Assembly: GCF_011683955.1 (NCBI RefSeq) | Contig: NZ_JAAQPI010000019.1 | Coordinates: forward strand, 41,152 to 105,151 | DNA length: 64,000 nucleotides | Source of the DNA: Pseudomaricurvus alkylphenolicus | GTDB lineage: Bacteria; Pseudomonadota; Gammaproteobacteria; Pseudomonadales; Cellvibrionaceae | Direction: 5' to 3' | Shown here: piece after piece, positions 42,175 through 51,772 of the stretch | Position numbering within the stretch: position 1 is the stretch's first letter | Layout: every line of letters starts with the position of its first letter | Made by a program: the position numbers and the translations under genes | The notes under the pieces: generated by a model | The model's database searches: none | What the model saw: only the letters and a program-made list of their open reading frames with translations | What the model was told of the DNA's origin: nothing

Positions 42175-44148
42175 ATGCTAGGAGTTTGCTACTACCCTGA
42201 GCAGTGGCCAGAAGAGTTATGGGCCAGCGATGCCCATCAGATGAAAGAGTTGGGCTTGGCGGTTGTTCGTATTGGCGAATTTGCCTGGTCTCGATTGGAA
42301 CCCTCTCCGGGGCATTACGAGTTTGATTGGTTCGATCGGGCCATTGATACATTGGTAGCGCAAGGGCTTGATGTCGTAATTGGTACCCCTACCGCCACCC
42401 CACCTAAATGGCTGGTGGATCAGCACCCGGAAATCATGGCGGTGGACCCGGACAGTGGTAGGGTTCGTGGATTTGGTTCGCGGCGTCATTATGATTTTTC
42501 CAGTGAGGTGTATCGTACCGAAGCGTTGCGAATCACCGAGCAACTGGTGCGACGATATGGGGCTCGTGGGGGCGTCGTCGGGTGGCAGACGGACAACGAA
42601 CTCTGTTGCCACGATACGACTTTAAGCGCTTCCGTTTCTGCTCTGAACGGTTTTCGCCGCTGGTGCGAAGAAAACTATTCAGACATCGATAGCCTGAACC
42701 GGGCTTGGGGCAATGTCTTCTGGTCCATGGAATATCGCCACTTCGACGAAATCGAACTGCCGGTGGGGGCGGTCACCGAAACCAATCCATCCCATCGGCT
42801 GGCTTATCGACGTTATTCGTCGGAGCAAGTGATCCGCTTCCATAGCGAGATGGTGAACGTTATCCGGGAGTATGCGCCCAGTCATTTTATTACTCACAAC
42901 TTTATTCCCATGAAGGATACCGGGGTCGACAACTTTGCTTTGGCTGCGCCTCTGGACTTTGCCAGCTACGACAGTTATCCCCTGGGTCGGACCGACTTCT
43001 TGTTTGCCGATGCCAAACCGGAAGACATCCAGCCTTATATGCGCACCGGTCACCCGGACTACGCAAGTTATTACCATGATCAGACGCGCGGGATAAGCAA
43101 GGGGCCCTTTTGGATCATGGAGCAACAACCCGGGCCGGTAAACTGGGCGCCGTCAAATCCCCGCCCGGCACCGGGTATGGTGCGGTTATGGAGTCTGGAG
43201 GCATTTGCTCACGGTGCTGCCAGTGTTTGCTTTTTTCGCTGGCGCCAAGCTGCCTTTGCTCAGGAGCAAATGCACGCCGGTCTGCTGCGCCCTGATCAAT
43301 CCCGCTCTGAAGCCTGGTCGGAAATCGAAACCCTGGCCGATGAGATTGAGTTGCTTGCACTGACTAACGAAGAGACGGCGCAGGCGCCCGCAGCCATTGT
43401 GGTAGCGGCCGAAGGTCAATGGGTGAGTGAAATCGAGGTTCAGGGTCAGAGTTACGATTTCAATAAGATACAGCTGGAGTACTACTCGGCCTTAAGGCAG
43501 TTAGGTGTGGATGTGGACTTCATTTCCCCCGAGGCAAGCTTCGACGGTTACTCCCTGGTGGTGGTGCCGTGCCTGCCGATTCTTGCGGAAGAATTTGTGG
43601 ATCGGTGCCAGGCGAGTTCGGCGCAGTTTATTTTTGCACCGCGAACAGGGGCTAAAACGAGCGAATTTAATCTGCCTGACAATTTGCCTCCCGGGCCCTT
43701 GCAGTGCTTAATACCGATTAAAGTCCTGTCAGTGGAAACGTTACGTCAGGGTTGTCACGATCCATTACGGCAAGGTGATCGTGTCTACGAGAGTCAGCGG
43801 TGGTGTGAATCCATCGAGCTGCTCAACGCCGATGTAGAAACGCTGGCGACCTATGAAGATGGGCGTGCCGCCGTCGTTCGGCTGGGGCCCTATACCTATA
43901 TGGCAACGTTGAGTTGCGAGTCATTCCTCAAAGAGTTAACCGCGGAGGTGTGCAAGCGGGCGGGTGTCGAAACGCTGGCATTGCCAAAGGACTTGCGTAT
44001 TCGCCGCCGGGGCCAACTGGGTTTTGCCTTTAACTATAGCGTGTCGGCTCAGTCAGTACCTGCACCCGAGGACGCTCGTTTCTTGATTGGTGGTAGAGAA
44101 CTCGGTGCACATGATGTGGCCGTTTGGACCACCTCAAATAATAATTGA
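42175..44148 (+). CDS. Beta-galactosidase, GH42
   Basis: 657 residues of glycoside hydrolase family 42. N-terminal [20 protein letters not shown] and [17 protein letters not shown] are typical; the acid/base Glu142 is in [10 protein letters not shown] and the nucleophile Glu316 in [13 protein letters not shown]. The trimerisation and C-terminal beta domains follow. No signal peptide, so it would act in the cytoplasm on beta-galactosides. The sodium:sugar symporter follows 21 bases downstream. Confidence 0.94.
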   Translation: MLGVCYYPEQWPEELWASDAHQMKELGLAVVRIGEFAWSRLEPSPGHYEFDWFDRAIDTLVAQGLDVVIGTPTATPPKWLVDQHPEIMAVDPDSGRVRGFGSRRHYDFSSEVYRTEALRITEQLVRRYGARGGVVGWQTDNELCCHDTTLSASVSALNGFRRWCEENYSDIDSLNRAWGNVFWSMEYRHFDEIELPVGAVTETNPSHRLAYRRYSSEQVIRFHSEMVNVIREYAPSHFITHNFIPMKDTGVDNFALAAPLDFASYDSYPLGRTDFLFADAKPEDIQPYMRTGHPDYASYYHDQTRGISKGPFWIMEQQPGPVNWAPSNPRPAPGMVRLWSLEAFAHGAASVCFFRWRQAAFAQEQMHAGLLRPDQSRSEAWSEIETLADEIELLALTNEETAQAPAAIVVAAEGQWVSEIEVQGQSYDFNKIQLEYYSALRQLGVDVDFISPEASFDGYSLVVVPCLPILAEEFVDRCQASSAQFIFAPRTGAKTSEFNLPDNLPPGPLQCLIPIKVLSVETLRQGCHDPLRQGDRVYESQRWCESIELLNADVETLATYEDGRAAVVRLGPYTYMATLSCESFLKELTAEVCKRAGVETLALPKDLRIRRRGQLGFAFNYSVSAQSVPAPEDARFLIGGRELGAHDVAVWTTSNNN

Positions 44149-44169
44149 TAATACCTCCGGGAGAAATCT

Positions 44170-45618
44170 ATGCAGTTGGAAGTAATTCAGGTCGCCGTGT
44201 TTTTCGCGGTTACCGCCGCTATTGCCTTGGTCACCTATTTAAAATGCCGACAGGCACCGCGCAGTGATTCAGATTCCAATCGGGACTATTTTTTAGCCGG
44301 TGGCGGCTTGTCCTGGATTTTTATTGCCGGCTCTATCACCTTGACCAATCTCAGTACCGATCAGCTGGTGGGTATGAACGGCAACCAGATGATGTTGATG
44401 GCCTGGTGGGAAATATCCGCCGTACTGGGTTTGATCATTTTGGCCAAAATTTTCTTGCCGCAGTACTATAAGCACCGCTGCACCACTACCACGGAACTGT
44501 TGGAGAAACGCTATAACAACCGCCATATCCGTGCGTTGATTGGCGGCATTTTCCTGTTGGCGATTGCCTTTATCTGGATGCCCGCAGCGATTTATTCCGG
44601 TTCACTGTTTATGCAGAATATGTTTCAGGTGGATATTCCCTTGATCGTGATTGCTGCGGCATTCGCGCTGTTGGGAGGAGCCTATGCGTTCTTTGGTGGT
44701 CTGCGTGCGGTGGCGGTGTCCGATACCTATTCCGGTATCCTGTTGTTAGGTATGGCCATCATGGTTGTAATCCTGTCTTTGCAGGCTATCGACTATGACT
44801 TTTCGGGTATACCTGCAGATCGTCTGACGATGATAGGTGATGACGACTCCCCGATACCCTGGACGACACTGTTGACCGGTATGATTTTCATTCAGACGTT
44901 TTATTGGAGCACCAATCAGGTGATTACCCAGCGGGCTATGGCGGCTCCGAGCTTAAAGGAGGCGCAAAAGGGTGTGTTTGCCGCAGCCGGTATTCGGCTG
45001 TTGATCGTACCGGCGATTGTGGTTCTCCCAGGTATTGTCGCTTACAAATTGTATGGAGACATTGGCGATGCCGCTTATGGCCGACTGGTTGGTGAGTTGT
45101 TGCCACATTGGTTGTCCGGTATTTTCGCTGCAGCACTGGCGGCTGCCGTGTTGACGACTTACAACAGTAATCTGAATTCCGCAGTGGCGTTATATGTTTG
45201 CGATATTCACGAAAACTATGTCAACAAGGACGTCAAGGTATCAAAGATCAGTGCGATTGTTACCGTAATCTTGGTGGCGAATTCACTGTTGATGGTTCCT
45301 ATGTATCAGAAGGCCGACAGTATTATTAACTTGCTGCAGCAGCTTTGGGGGCTTCTCAGTATGCCGATTCTGTCAATCTTTATTGTCGGTCTGATGTTCC
45401 GCAACGTAGAGGCCAAGGCAGGTATGGCAGCAGTGGTAATGGGGGTGTTTATCTACGCTTTTTTCTCCTTCGTCTGGACACCGATTCACTATATTCACCT
45501 GATGTTGGTGACACTGGTGCTTTGTGTTTGTATCGCTCTGACTCTCAATCGGTTGGTGTTTGGAAACCGTGCCGAGTTGGTCTGGCGATCTTCAGAGGAG
45601 CTGGCGCCAGCGGTTTAG
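44170..45618 (+). CDS. Sodium:solute symporter (SGLT-like)
   Basis: 482 residues and about 13 hydrophobic helices. FLAGGGLSWIFIAGSITLTN with STDQLVGMNG is the standard N-terminal signature of the sodium/solute symporter family, and YNSNLNSAVALYVCDIHENY with ALAAAVLTTYNSN carries the late sodium-site region. SGLT-like members move galactose and other sugars. Co-transcribed with GH42, it probably imports galactose or galactosides through the inner membrane. Confidence 0.9.
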   Translation: MQLEVIQVAVFFAVTAAIALVTYLKCRQAPRSDSDSNRDYFLAGGGLSWIFIAGSITLTNLSTDQLVGMNGNQMMLMAWWEISAVLGLIILAKIFLPQYYKHRCTTTTELLEKRYNNRHIRALIGGIFLLAIAFIWMPAAIYSGSLFMQNMFQVDIPLIVIAAAFALLGGAYAFFGGLRAVAVSDTYSGILLLGMAIMVVILSLQAIDYDFSGIPADRLTMIGDDDSPIPWTTLLTGMIFIQTFYWSTNQVITQRAMAAPSLKEAQKGVFAAAGIRLLIVPAIVVLPGIVAYKLYGDIGDAAYGRLVGELLPHWLSGIFAAALAAAVLTTYNSNLNSAVALYVCDIHENYVNKDVKVSKISAIVTVILVANSLLMVPMYQKADSIINLLQQLWGLLSMPILSIFIVGLMFRNVEAKAGMAAVVMGVFIYAFFSFVWTPIHYIHLMLVTLVLCVCIALTLNRLVFGNRAELVWRSSEELAPAV

Positions 45619-46110
45619 TGTACCTGGTAAGATGACCAACTTATTGAGATTCTGACTTTTTATATTGAAGATTGAGCTTTATTTACAATAGGCGGTGGTT
45701 GGGATCGGTTAGACGGCAAAGTGCCAGGAGCTGCCGTTCGAGACAACAGGATTTTCTTCCCGCGTAGGTCGGATTAGCTCCGCTTCGCGGAGCGTAATCC
45801 GACGGTTCCGCTGGAGCTGTTCGTTGGCTGCGGCCCGGTTTTTAACACCCTTGAATGTGCCTGCAACAGGTGATTTATACACGGCCGCCGCCAATTTAAA
45901 CCTTCGGCGGAACGTCGGATTACGAAGCGCGAAGCGCTTCTAATCCGACCTACATCCGTGCGGCCGTTGCGGACATCATCGAAGGCCCATGGTGCCCTGA
46001 ACCAGGATTATGAACTTCCGGTTATGGCACTTTGCCGCCATAGTTTGAACCAAAACAACCCACAAACCTTATAGCATCTCCTAATACAGAATTGCGAAAA
46101 GTTGTGAGGC
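45619..46110. other. Intergenic region with REP pair, no gene seen
   Basis: About 490 bases between the convergent symporter and dehydratase genes. It contains the two inverted REP-like hairpins described separately; a 61-codon minus-strand frame crossing the first is not supported as a gene. Confidence 0.5.
45762..45955. repeat. Inverted pair of REP-like palindromes (BIME-like)
   Basis: GTCGGATTA-GCTCCGC-TTC-GCGGAGC-G-TAATCCGAC (36 bases, 45768-45803) and the same type in opposite orientation with upper stem GAAGCGC/GCGCTTC (45914-45949) flank about 110 bases. Both keep the one-base bulge, the flank GTAGGTCGGATTA and the paired lower stem while the upper stem changes in a compensated way. 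Confidence 0.8.
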
Positions 46111-47886
46111 TCAGTGCGAATGCCGAGCGGTACTGGCGATAATATTGCGATACTTGACCAGGTCTTCAAAGATTGCTCCGCGATCCATATTGGTCACCTG
46201 GGCCCGGTAGGTTTCCTGCCACCATGTCTGGCTCTCCGGTACGCTGAACTCACAGTTGTCCTTGCGTTGTTGCCATTCCTGCTCGTCTACCAGAGCTTCT
46301 ACCTGACAGTTTTCCAGATCGATCCTGATGCGATCTCCCGTTTGCAGGTATGCCAGGCCACCGCCGTCAGCGGCTTCGGGTGATGCGTTGAGGATAGAGG
46401 GCGATCCTGATGTGCCGCTCTGGCGACCATCGCCGATGGTGGGCAAGGAGCTGATGCCCTTGTCCAACAATGCCGCAGGTGGCTGCATATTGACGACTTC
46501 CGCGGAGCCGGGATAACCCTTGGGGCCCGCGCCGCGCATCACCAGAATACATTCTTCATCGATTTCCAGGCTGGGGTCATCGATGGCCGCGTGGTAATGT
46601 TCCGGGCCGTCAAAGACGATGGCTCGACCCACAAATACATTTGGAGCTTCTGGGTTCGACAGGTAACGCTTTCTGAATTCCGCGTCGATGGCAGAAACTT
46701 TCATAACGGCGGAATCAAACAGGTTGCCACTCAGCACCATCAGCCCCGCGTGTTCGGTGATGCTTTCCTTTGCGGACCTGATCACGCGGCTATCGAGCGT
46801 TTCAGCCTTTCGACAATTTTCCGCCAGCGTCTGTCCGGATACGGTCAGACTTTGTTGGCGCAGATAGCCGGCTTCCAGCAGCTGGCGGCAAACTGCGGGA
46901 ACGCCACCCGCTTTATGAAATTCTTCCCCGAGGTATTCACCGACAGGCTGACAATTGACAAGTTGAGGTACTTTTTGCCCCAGGCGCTGCCAGTCGTCCA
47001 AGGTGATTTCCAGGCCTGCATGGGCGGCAATGGCGTTGATATGAATCGGGGCATTGGTGGAGCCGCCAATGGCCGAGCACATGATAATGGCGTTTTCGAA
47101 CGCTTCACGAGTGAGAATTTTTTCCGGTGTCAGGTCTTCGTGCACCATACCAACGATACGCTTGCCGGTGTGGTAGGCCATCTGCGCCCGCTCGCGATAG
47201 GGCGCCGGTATGGAGGCGCAACCGGGCAACATCATACCGAGTGCTTCCGCCAGGCAATTCATCGTCAATGCGGTACCCATGGTATTACAGTGGCCTGCCG
47301 ACGGTGCTGAGCCCGCCGCCTTGGCCATAAATTCGGCGGTGGTGATTTCGCCGCGACTGAGCTGCTTACGCGATTCCCATATTACAGTACCGGAACCCAC
47401 GCAGCGGCCCTTATAGTCGCCGTTAAGCATGGGGCCACCGGACAGTGCAATGGAGGGTAGGTTGGTACTGGCCGCTCCCATGATCAACGCCGGGGTGGTT
47501 TTATCGCAGCCGGTTGTCAGCACCACGCCGTCGAGAGGGTATCCGTGAATCACTTCGATCAGGGAGATGGTTTGCAGGTTGCGATCCAGGGCCGCTGTTG
47601 GGCGCCGCCCGGTCTCTTGAATAGGATGTACCGGGAATTCCAGTGGAATGCCGCCGGCATCGCGAATCCCCTGTTTGACACGATCGGCCAGCTCCATATG
47701 GATACGGTTGCAGGGCACCAAATCCGACCCGGTTTGAGCAATGCCGATAATCGGGCGATCGCTTTGCAGTTCTTCCTGGGTGAGGCCGTAGTTCAGGTAG
47801 CGCTCCAGGTACAGGGCTGTCATGCCGGGATCTTCAGGATTGTTAAACCATTCGCGGCTGCGTAGTGATTTCTTGTTTTTACTCAT
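46111..47886 (-). CDS. IlvD/Edd-family sugar-acid dehydratase
   Basis: 591 residues of the dihydroxy-acid/6-phosphogluconate dehydratase family. Iron-sulfur ligand regions are visible: IGIAQTGSDLVPCNRIH, LTTGCDKTTPALIMGA and SAGHCNTMGTALTM. The C-terminal GDRIRIDLENCQVEALVDEQEW is standard. It most resembles sugar-acid (arabonate/xylonate-type) dehydratases. In an operon with DgoA and DgoK its likely substrate is galactonate, a step done by the unrelated DgoD in E. coli. ATG 47886 is chosen over TTG 47892. Confidence 0.88.
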   Translation of the reverse strand: MSKNKKSLRSREWFNNPEDPGMTALYLERYLNYGLTQEELQSDRPIIGIAQTGSDLVPCNRIHMELADRVKQGIRDAGGIPLEFPVHPIQETGRRPTAALDRNLQTISLIEVIHGYPLDGVVLTTGCDKTTPALIMGAASTNLPSIALSGGPMLNGDYKGRCVGSGTVIWESRKQLSRGEITTAEFMAKAAGSAPSAGHCNTMGTALTMNCLAEALGMMLPGCASIPAPYRERAQMAYHTGKRIVGMVHEDLTPEKILTREAFENAIIMCSAIGGSTNAPIHINAIAAHAGLEITLDDWQRLGQKVPQLVNCQPVGEYLGEEFHKAGGVPAVCRQLLEAGYLRQQSLTVSGQTLAENCRKAETLDSRVIRSAKESITEHAGLMVLSGNLFDSAVMKVSAIDAEFRKRYLSNPEAPNVFVGRAIVFDGPEHYHAAIDDPSLEIDEECILVMRGAGPKGYPGSAEVVNMQPPAALLDKGISSLPTIGDGRQSGTSGSPSILNASPEAADGGGLAYLQTGDRIRIDLENCQVEALVDEQEWQQRKDNCEFSVPESQTWWQETYRAQVTNMDRGAIFEDLVKYRNIIASTARHSH

Positions 47887-47916
47887 AGTCAATCGAATCT
47901 GTCATAGCGGTTCAAA

Positions 47917-48543
47917 TCAAAGTGAAGCTTGCGCCTGTTTGAAGGCAGCAATGATTTCGCGGGCACTGCTGCGAATCTCTTCCAAAGGCTTGCTAGGTTT
48001 ATACAGTGAAGAGCCGATGCCAAACCCTGTGGCTCCGGCACGCAGGTAATCCAGCATATTGGTATTGTTAATGCCGCCAACCGCCAGCATGGGTATGGGA
48101 GGCAACACCGCGTTCATGGCTTTGATGGCTGCGGGGCTGATCAACTCCGCCGGAAAAAACTTGAGCGCATCGGCACCGGCGTCCAGGGCAGTGAAGGCTT
48201 CTGTGGGTGTGCAGCAGCCCGGCATGGATACCATATCCAGCTCACCGGTGCGTCGAATCACATCCACATTGCAATTGGGGGAAAAAATCAATTGGCCCCC
48301 GGCGCTATGAACTCGATTCACTTGCTCCGGGGTTGTAACGGTTCCCGCGCCAATGAGTGCCCGTTCTCCGAATTTGGCACTGATGGCTTCAACTGAACGG
48401 TAGGGTTCCGGTGAATTGAGTGGCACCTCTAGAATACAGAATCCGGCTTCAAGCAGAATTTCCGCAACGGGTAATGCTTCCTCTGGCGTGATGCCGCGAA
48501 GAATGGCAACCAGCGGGCAGTCATTAATATAGGGCGTTAACAT
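47917..48543 (-). CDS. dgoA: 2-dehydro-3-deoxy-6-phosphogalactonate aldolase
   Basis: 208 residues of the KDPG/KDPGal aldolase family. LVAILRGITPEEALPVAEIL, ILEVPLNSPEPYRSVE (the PLNSP stretch favours DgoA over the Eda KDPG aldolase), GAGTVTTPEQV, and the Schiff-base lysine in ALKFFPAELI followed by AVGGINNTNMLDYL. It would split 2-keto-3-deoxy-6-phosphogalactonate to pyruvate and glyceraldehyde-3-phosphate. Its start overlaps the dgoK end by seven bases. Confidence 0.92.
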   Translation of the reverse strand: MLTPYINDCPLVAILRGITPEEALPVAEILLEAGFCILEVPLNSPEPYRSVEAISAKFGERALIGAGTVTTPEQVNRVHSAGGQLIFSPNCNVDVIRRTGELDMVSMPGCCTPTEAFTALDAGADALKFFPAELISPAAIKAMNAVLPPIPMLAVGGINNTNMLDYLRAGATGFGIGSSLYKPSKPLEEIRSSAREIIAAFKQAQASL

Positions 48544-49478
48544 AGCGCTTCCGTGGTAGATGAATAATAGGCTTGAGTGACCTGATCCAGGCCCGAGATA
48601 AATGCGCTTTCAGCGGCAATGGAGAAACTGCTGAACCCATAAAAGTCTGCTGCCTGACGGTACAGTTTTTGTAGCTGGCTGTTACCGACCAGTAGTAAGT
48701 TACTACTATCCGGTTGACCATAAAGTTCACATGCGCCCTTGAATTCATTGCCGATAACGATGCCGGACAGGTAGGAATGGAGGCTTTCCCCGTCCCATTG
48801 GCTGCTGAGTAAGCTGGCGCGAGTAGAGAAGACATGCTGAAGCAGACCGCCGTCTTTGCGGCTGCATTGCAGGCCGCGAAAAAAATCATCTTCAGAGTAT
48901 TCTTTGTTCTCCAGAATGGAACCAATGGAACTGTGGTGGTTCAGGAGAGCAAACATCTCGCCGGTGAAAAAAGTGGAGAAGTGTTTAATGTTCGAATCAT
49001 GAACCTGCGCCCATTTGCTGTGTGTACCTGGCAGGCAAATGAGCGCGTCCGAGCTTTGATACTGCTCCAGCGCGCCCAGTATCTGTACTTCTTCGCCGCG
49101 CATCACATCGGCCAGCCCGTTGGGACTTTTTCCGCACACGCCAGGCACCAACAAGATGTCGGTTGCCAGTTCTGATTCCAGCCGTGCGATATGTGAGGCA
49201 ATGGCACTGGCGTCCGCTGGGCAGGAGACATAGTCCGTTTCCTGCCAGCCATTGCGGCTGCCAATCATACCGGCCATCACAATGGGCAGGTTAGGGTCAT
49301 TGTCCAGCCAGTCGCTGCAAGCGCTTGCCAGAGTATCTGTGAATTCTTCCTGTTTGTGGCAGAGCACACCGCGATCATTTTCCACCTGCTGGATAATTTG
49401 TCTGTCTTCGTCCACCAGGTAGGCACGAAAGGAGCTGGAGCCCCAATCCACGGCAATATACTTTATTGGAAGCGTCAT
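48537..49478 (-). CDS. dgoK: 2-dehydro-3-deoxygalactonokinase
   Basis: 313 residues of the DgoK family. The N-terminal phosphate loop IAVDWGSSSFRAYLVDE and motifs VVMAGMIGSRNGWQE and ICLPGTHSKWAQVHD are characteristic, as is GVLCHKQEEF. It phosphorylates 2-keto-3-deoxygalactonate for DgoA. The ATG at 49478 overlaps the SDR stop by one base (coupled); the frame is open much further upstream but that part lies inside the SDR gene. Confidence 0.92.
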   Translation of the reverse strand: MTLPIKYIAVDWGSSSFRAYLVDEDRQIIQQVENDRGVLCHKQEEFTDTLASACSDWLDNDPNLPIVMAGMIGSRNGWQETDYVSCPADASAIASHIARLESELATDILLVPGVCGKSPNGLADVMRGEEVQILGALEQYQSSDALICLPGTHSKWAQVHDSNIKHFSTFFTGEMFALLNHHSSIGSILENKEYSEDDFFRGLQCSRKDGGLLQHVFSTRASLLSSQWDGESLHSYLSGIVIGNEFKGACELYGQPDSSNLLLVGNSQLQKLYRQAADFYGFSSFSIAAESAFISGLDQVTQAYYSSTTEALC

Positions 49479-50239
49479 CAGACACGACCGCCGTCGATGA
49501 TCAGAGATTGTCCGGTAATCATTGCCGAGGCGCTGGAGGCGAGGAACAGGGCGGAATTGGCAACATCCTCTTCGGAGATGGTGGTTTTCAGACACTGTTG
49601 GGCCAGGCATTCTTCCAGGGCTTCGGGTGTGACCCAAAGTGCTTTTTGCCGCTCGGTCATGACCCAGCCGGGAATCAGCGCATTGACACGAATATTGTCC
49701 GGCCCCAGTTCTCTGGCCAGGGCTTTGGTCAGACCCAGAATACCGGCTTTGGCGGTGACGTAGGCGGGGTAGCCGCTAAGCCCCAGCAGTGATGAATTGG
49801 AGCCGACATTGATGATGCTGCCGCGACCCCGTTGTTTCATGGCCGGAGCGACCGCCTGGGCGGTAAAGAAGTGGGGGCGGAGGTTGGTATTCAGTGATTC
49901 GTCCCACTGGTCCGGGGTGAGTTGGTCCAGCCGATGGCGGGTATCGCGGGCGGCGTTGTTGATCAGGATGTCGATGCCTCCCAGCTGGGACTGAGTGTCC
50001 TGGATACAGGTTTTGAGGTGTTCTGTGTCGGTAATATCACAGGCTTGAAACCATGGACGATTGTCGGTTTCTGACTCGATGCTATCGCACAGTGCATCGC
50101 CATTGTCACTGGCCAGTGAGACAAATGAGACTCTGGCGCCTTGCCGGCAAAAGGCTCTAACAAAGGCGGCACCTATACCGGAGCCGCCTCCCGTGATAAA
50201 TACGGTGGCGTCTTTCAGGTCGTTATATTGGCTCAACAT
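49478..50239 (-). CDS. SDR-family dehydrogenase, probable galactose dehydrogenase
   Basis: 253 residues of the short-chain dehydrogenase/reductase family. The cofactor loop TGGGSGIGAAFVRAF, NNAARDT, the catalytic Ser region INVGSNSSLLGLSGY with YVTAKAG (Tyr-xxx-Lys), and RVNALIPGWV are all present. As first gene of the dgo-type operon it probably oxidises D-galactose to the lactone. ATG 50239 is chosen because the motif begins just after; the frame extends 28 codons upstream through the AT-rich operator. Confidence 0.85.
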   Translation of the reverse strand: MLSQYNDLKDATVFITGGGSGIGAAFVRAFCRQGARVSFVSLASDNGDALCDSIESETDNRPWFQACDITDTEHLKTCIQDTQSQLGGIDILINNAARDTRHRLDQLTPDQWDESLNTNLRPHFFTAQAVAPAMKQRGRGSIINVGSNSSLLGLSGYPAYVTAKAGILGLTKALARELGPDNIRVNALIPGWVMTERQKALWVTPEALEECLAQQCLKTTISEEDVANSALFLASSASAMITGQSLIIDGGRV

Positions 50240-50289
50240 GGATGGTTTGTCCTGGCTGCCTTGGGTTCTTGGGTAGTCTTGTACAATAG

Positions 50290-50306
50290 TATTTATATTA
50301 TAAATA
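50290..50306. promoter_or_regulatory. 17-bp AT palindrome upstream of galactose dehydrogenase operon
   Basis: TATTTATATTATAAATA is a perfect palindrome about one base, 50 bases upstream of the SDR start. It is a candidate operator of the dgo-type operon, likely for the GntR regulator encoded at 50936-51652 (inference). Confidence 0.55.
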
Positions 50307-50395
50307 AACAGAGGGGCAGGCAAGTCTTAAAATGCACCGTTTGGAGTGGGGATTGGTGGGGAGGGGGCTACAGGGTCAACTTAGGTCGTGGGATT

Positions 50396-50896
50396 TCACT
50401 GACGTTTATAATGGCCATCAAACACTGTTTTCCAGTGGCCTTTTTCGTCAGTGGATTCCCAGAGTTGTCGCACACTGCCGTCTTTGTTGGGGGTCCAGGT
50501 AATTCGGTGCCGCGTGATGTTGCCGTCACCGTCGCGGTTTTTCCCTTCAAGCACCATTTTGCCCTGTTTTATACCGCCTTCGAGAAGCAGCAGGGTGCCG
50601 GTGTTATCCACCCAGGTTTGGTGCCAAATGCCGCGGCCGGTATCGTACATATTGAGGCTTTCCCCGCTGAAGCCTCGACCGGTAACGTAACGTTCGCTGA
50701 TGACACAGCCGCCGTATTGCTGTTCGATGCGATTGATACCGGCGACTTTGCCATCGGGAGTGGTTACCCGCCATTCTCCCAGCCAAAAATCGAAGGCACG
50801 ATGGGCGTCGGTGTCGCATGGGGCGGCGAAGGCGGGGGTATAGGGAATCAGTAGGCAAAAGGTCAGTTGGGATAGGGTGACTATCTTTCGCAGCAT
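50396..50896 (-). CDS. DUF1579-like secreted protein
   Basis: 166 residues with signal peptide ending PAFA-APC. The mature part (AHRAFDFWLGEWRVTTPDGK, then ISERYVTGRGFSGESLNMYD and GIWHQTWVDNTGTLLLLEGG) is a small beta-rich domain of the DUF1579/lipocalin-like type. AGGGAG precedes the ATG. It is on the same strand as the dehydrogenase operon downstream, but the palindrome between suggests a separate promoter. Function unknown. Confidence 0.72.
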   Translation of the reverse strand: MLRKIVTLSQLTFCLLIPYTPAFAAPCDTDAHRAFDFWLGEWRVTTPDGKVAGINRIEQQYGGCVISERYVTGRGFSGESLNMYDTGRGIWHQTWVDNTGTLLLLEGGIKQGKMVLEGKNRDGDGNITRHRITWTPNKDGSVRQLWESTDEKGHWKTVFDGHYKRQ

Positions 50897-50935
50897 GGAT
50901 TGAACTCCCTTTTAGTTAATTGGGTCTCAGGGGGA

Positions 50936-51652
50936 TTAAGCCGTCTCCGCCTGAAGTTCGTCTTTGATCAGTTCGAGTGCCTCTGCCTGCAGATCCCGGC
51001 TGGCCCGGCGGGCGGCCTGTGCATTGCCTTTGACGATGGCATCGTAGACCTTTTTATGGGTTTTGTAGCTGGCGGTTTCGACGCCGGCAATGCGGTTGGT
51101 GTATCGGATACTGACTCGCAGCGCGGTGTTGATAAAGCTGCGCAGTTGCAGATAGAAGGGGTTGCCGCTGGCGACAAGGATGCTGAGATGAAAGGCGATG
51201 TCGGCTTCGAGGGCGTCGTCGAGGCCGCTTTCTGCGGCTTTCATGCGTTCCAGTGCTTGTTCGATGAGGGCGATTTTTTCGGGGGCCTGATGTTCGGCGG
51301 CCAGGGCCGCGGCCTCGGGTTCTACGGCGATCCGCAGTTGCAGGAAGTCGCGAAGCATTTCGAGGGTGGGGGTACCTTGCAGGATCCACTGGAGTACTTC
51401 GGCGTCGAAGAGGTTCCATTGGTCTCTGGGTTCTATGCGGATGCCTTGCCGGGGGCGGGAGGAGATAAGGCCTTTGGCGGTGAGCATTTTGACCGCTTCA
51501 CGGGTGGCGCTGCGGCTGATGTTGTATTGTTCGCAGAGTTCGGCTTCGGAGGGGAGACCCTGTTGTTGGGTGTATTTGCCCTGGACGATGTCCATTCCCA
51601 GTGTGTGGACGAGTTGTTGGGTGAGGTTTCTTCCGGATTGATCGAAGTTCAC
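50936..51652 (-). CDS. GntR/FadR family regulator, DgoR-like
   Basis: 238 residues. The winged helix LPSEAELCEQYNISRSATREAVKMLTAKGLI is typical GntR, and the C-terminal FCD domain retains metal ligands and the closing RDLQAEALELIKDEL helix. It resembles DgoR-type galactonate-operon repressors and lies upstream of the dgo-type genes, so it is the likely local regulator, responding to a sugar acid or keto-deoxy sugar acid. It uses a GTG start at 51652 with AAAGGAA upstream. Confidence 0.88.
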   Translation of the reverse strand: MNFDQSGRNLTQQLVHTLGMDIVQGKYTQQQGLPSEAELCEQYNISRSATREAVKMLTAKGLISSRPRQGIRIEPRDQWNLFDAEVLQWILQGTPTLEMLRDFLQLRIAVEPEAAALAAEHQAPEKIALIEQALERMKAAESGLDDALEADIAFHLSILVASGNPFYLQLRSFINTALRVSIRYTNRIAGVETASYKTHKKVYDAIVKGNAQAARRASRDLQAEALELIKDELQAETA

Positions 51653-51772
51653 TGGGGTGGGGTTCCTTTCAGATAATTCATATTTATATGTTAAAGCACA
51701 ATTGGGCTGTACTCTAGTATTCCTTATTATATGGACGTACTTTGTGTTGCGGGTGGGCCGTATTTGGGTGCC

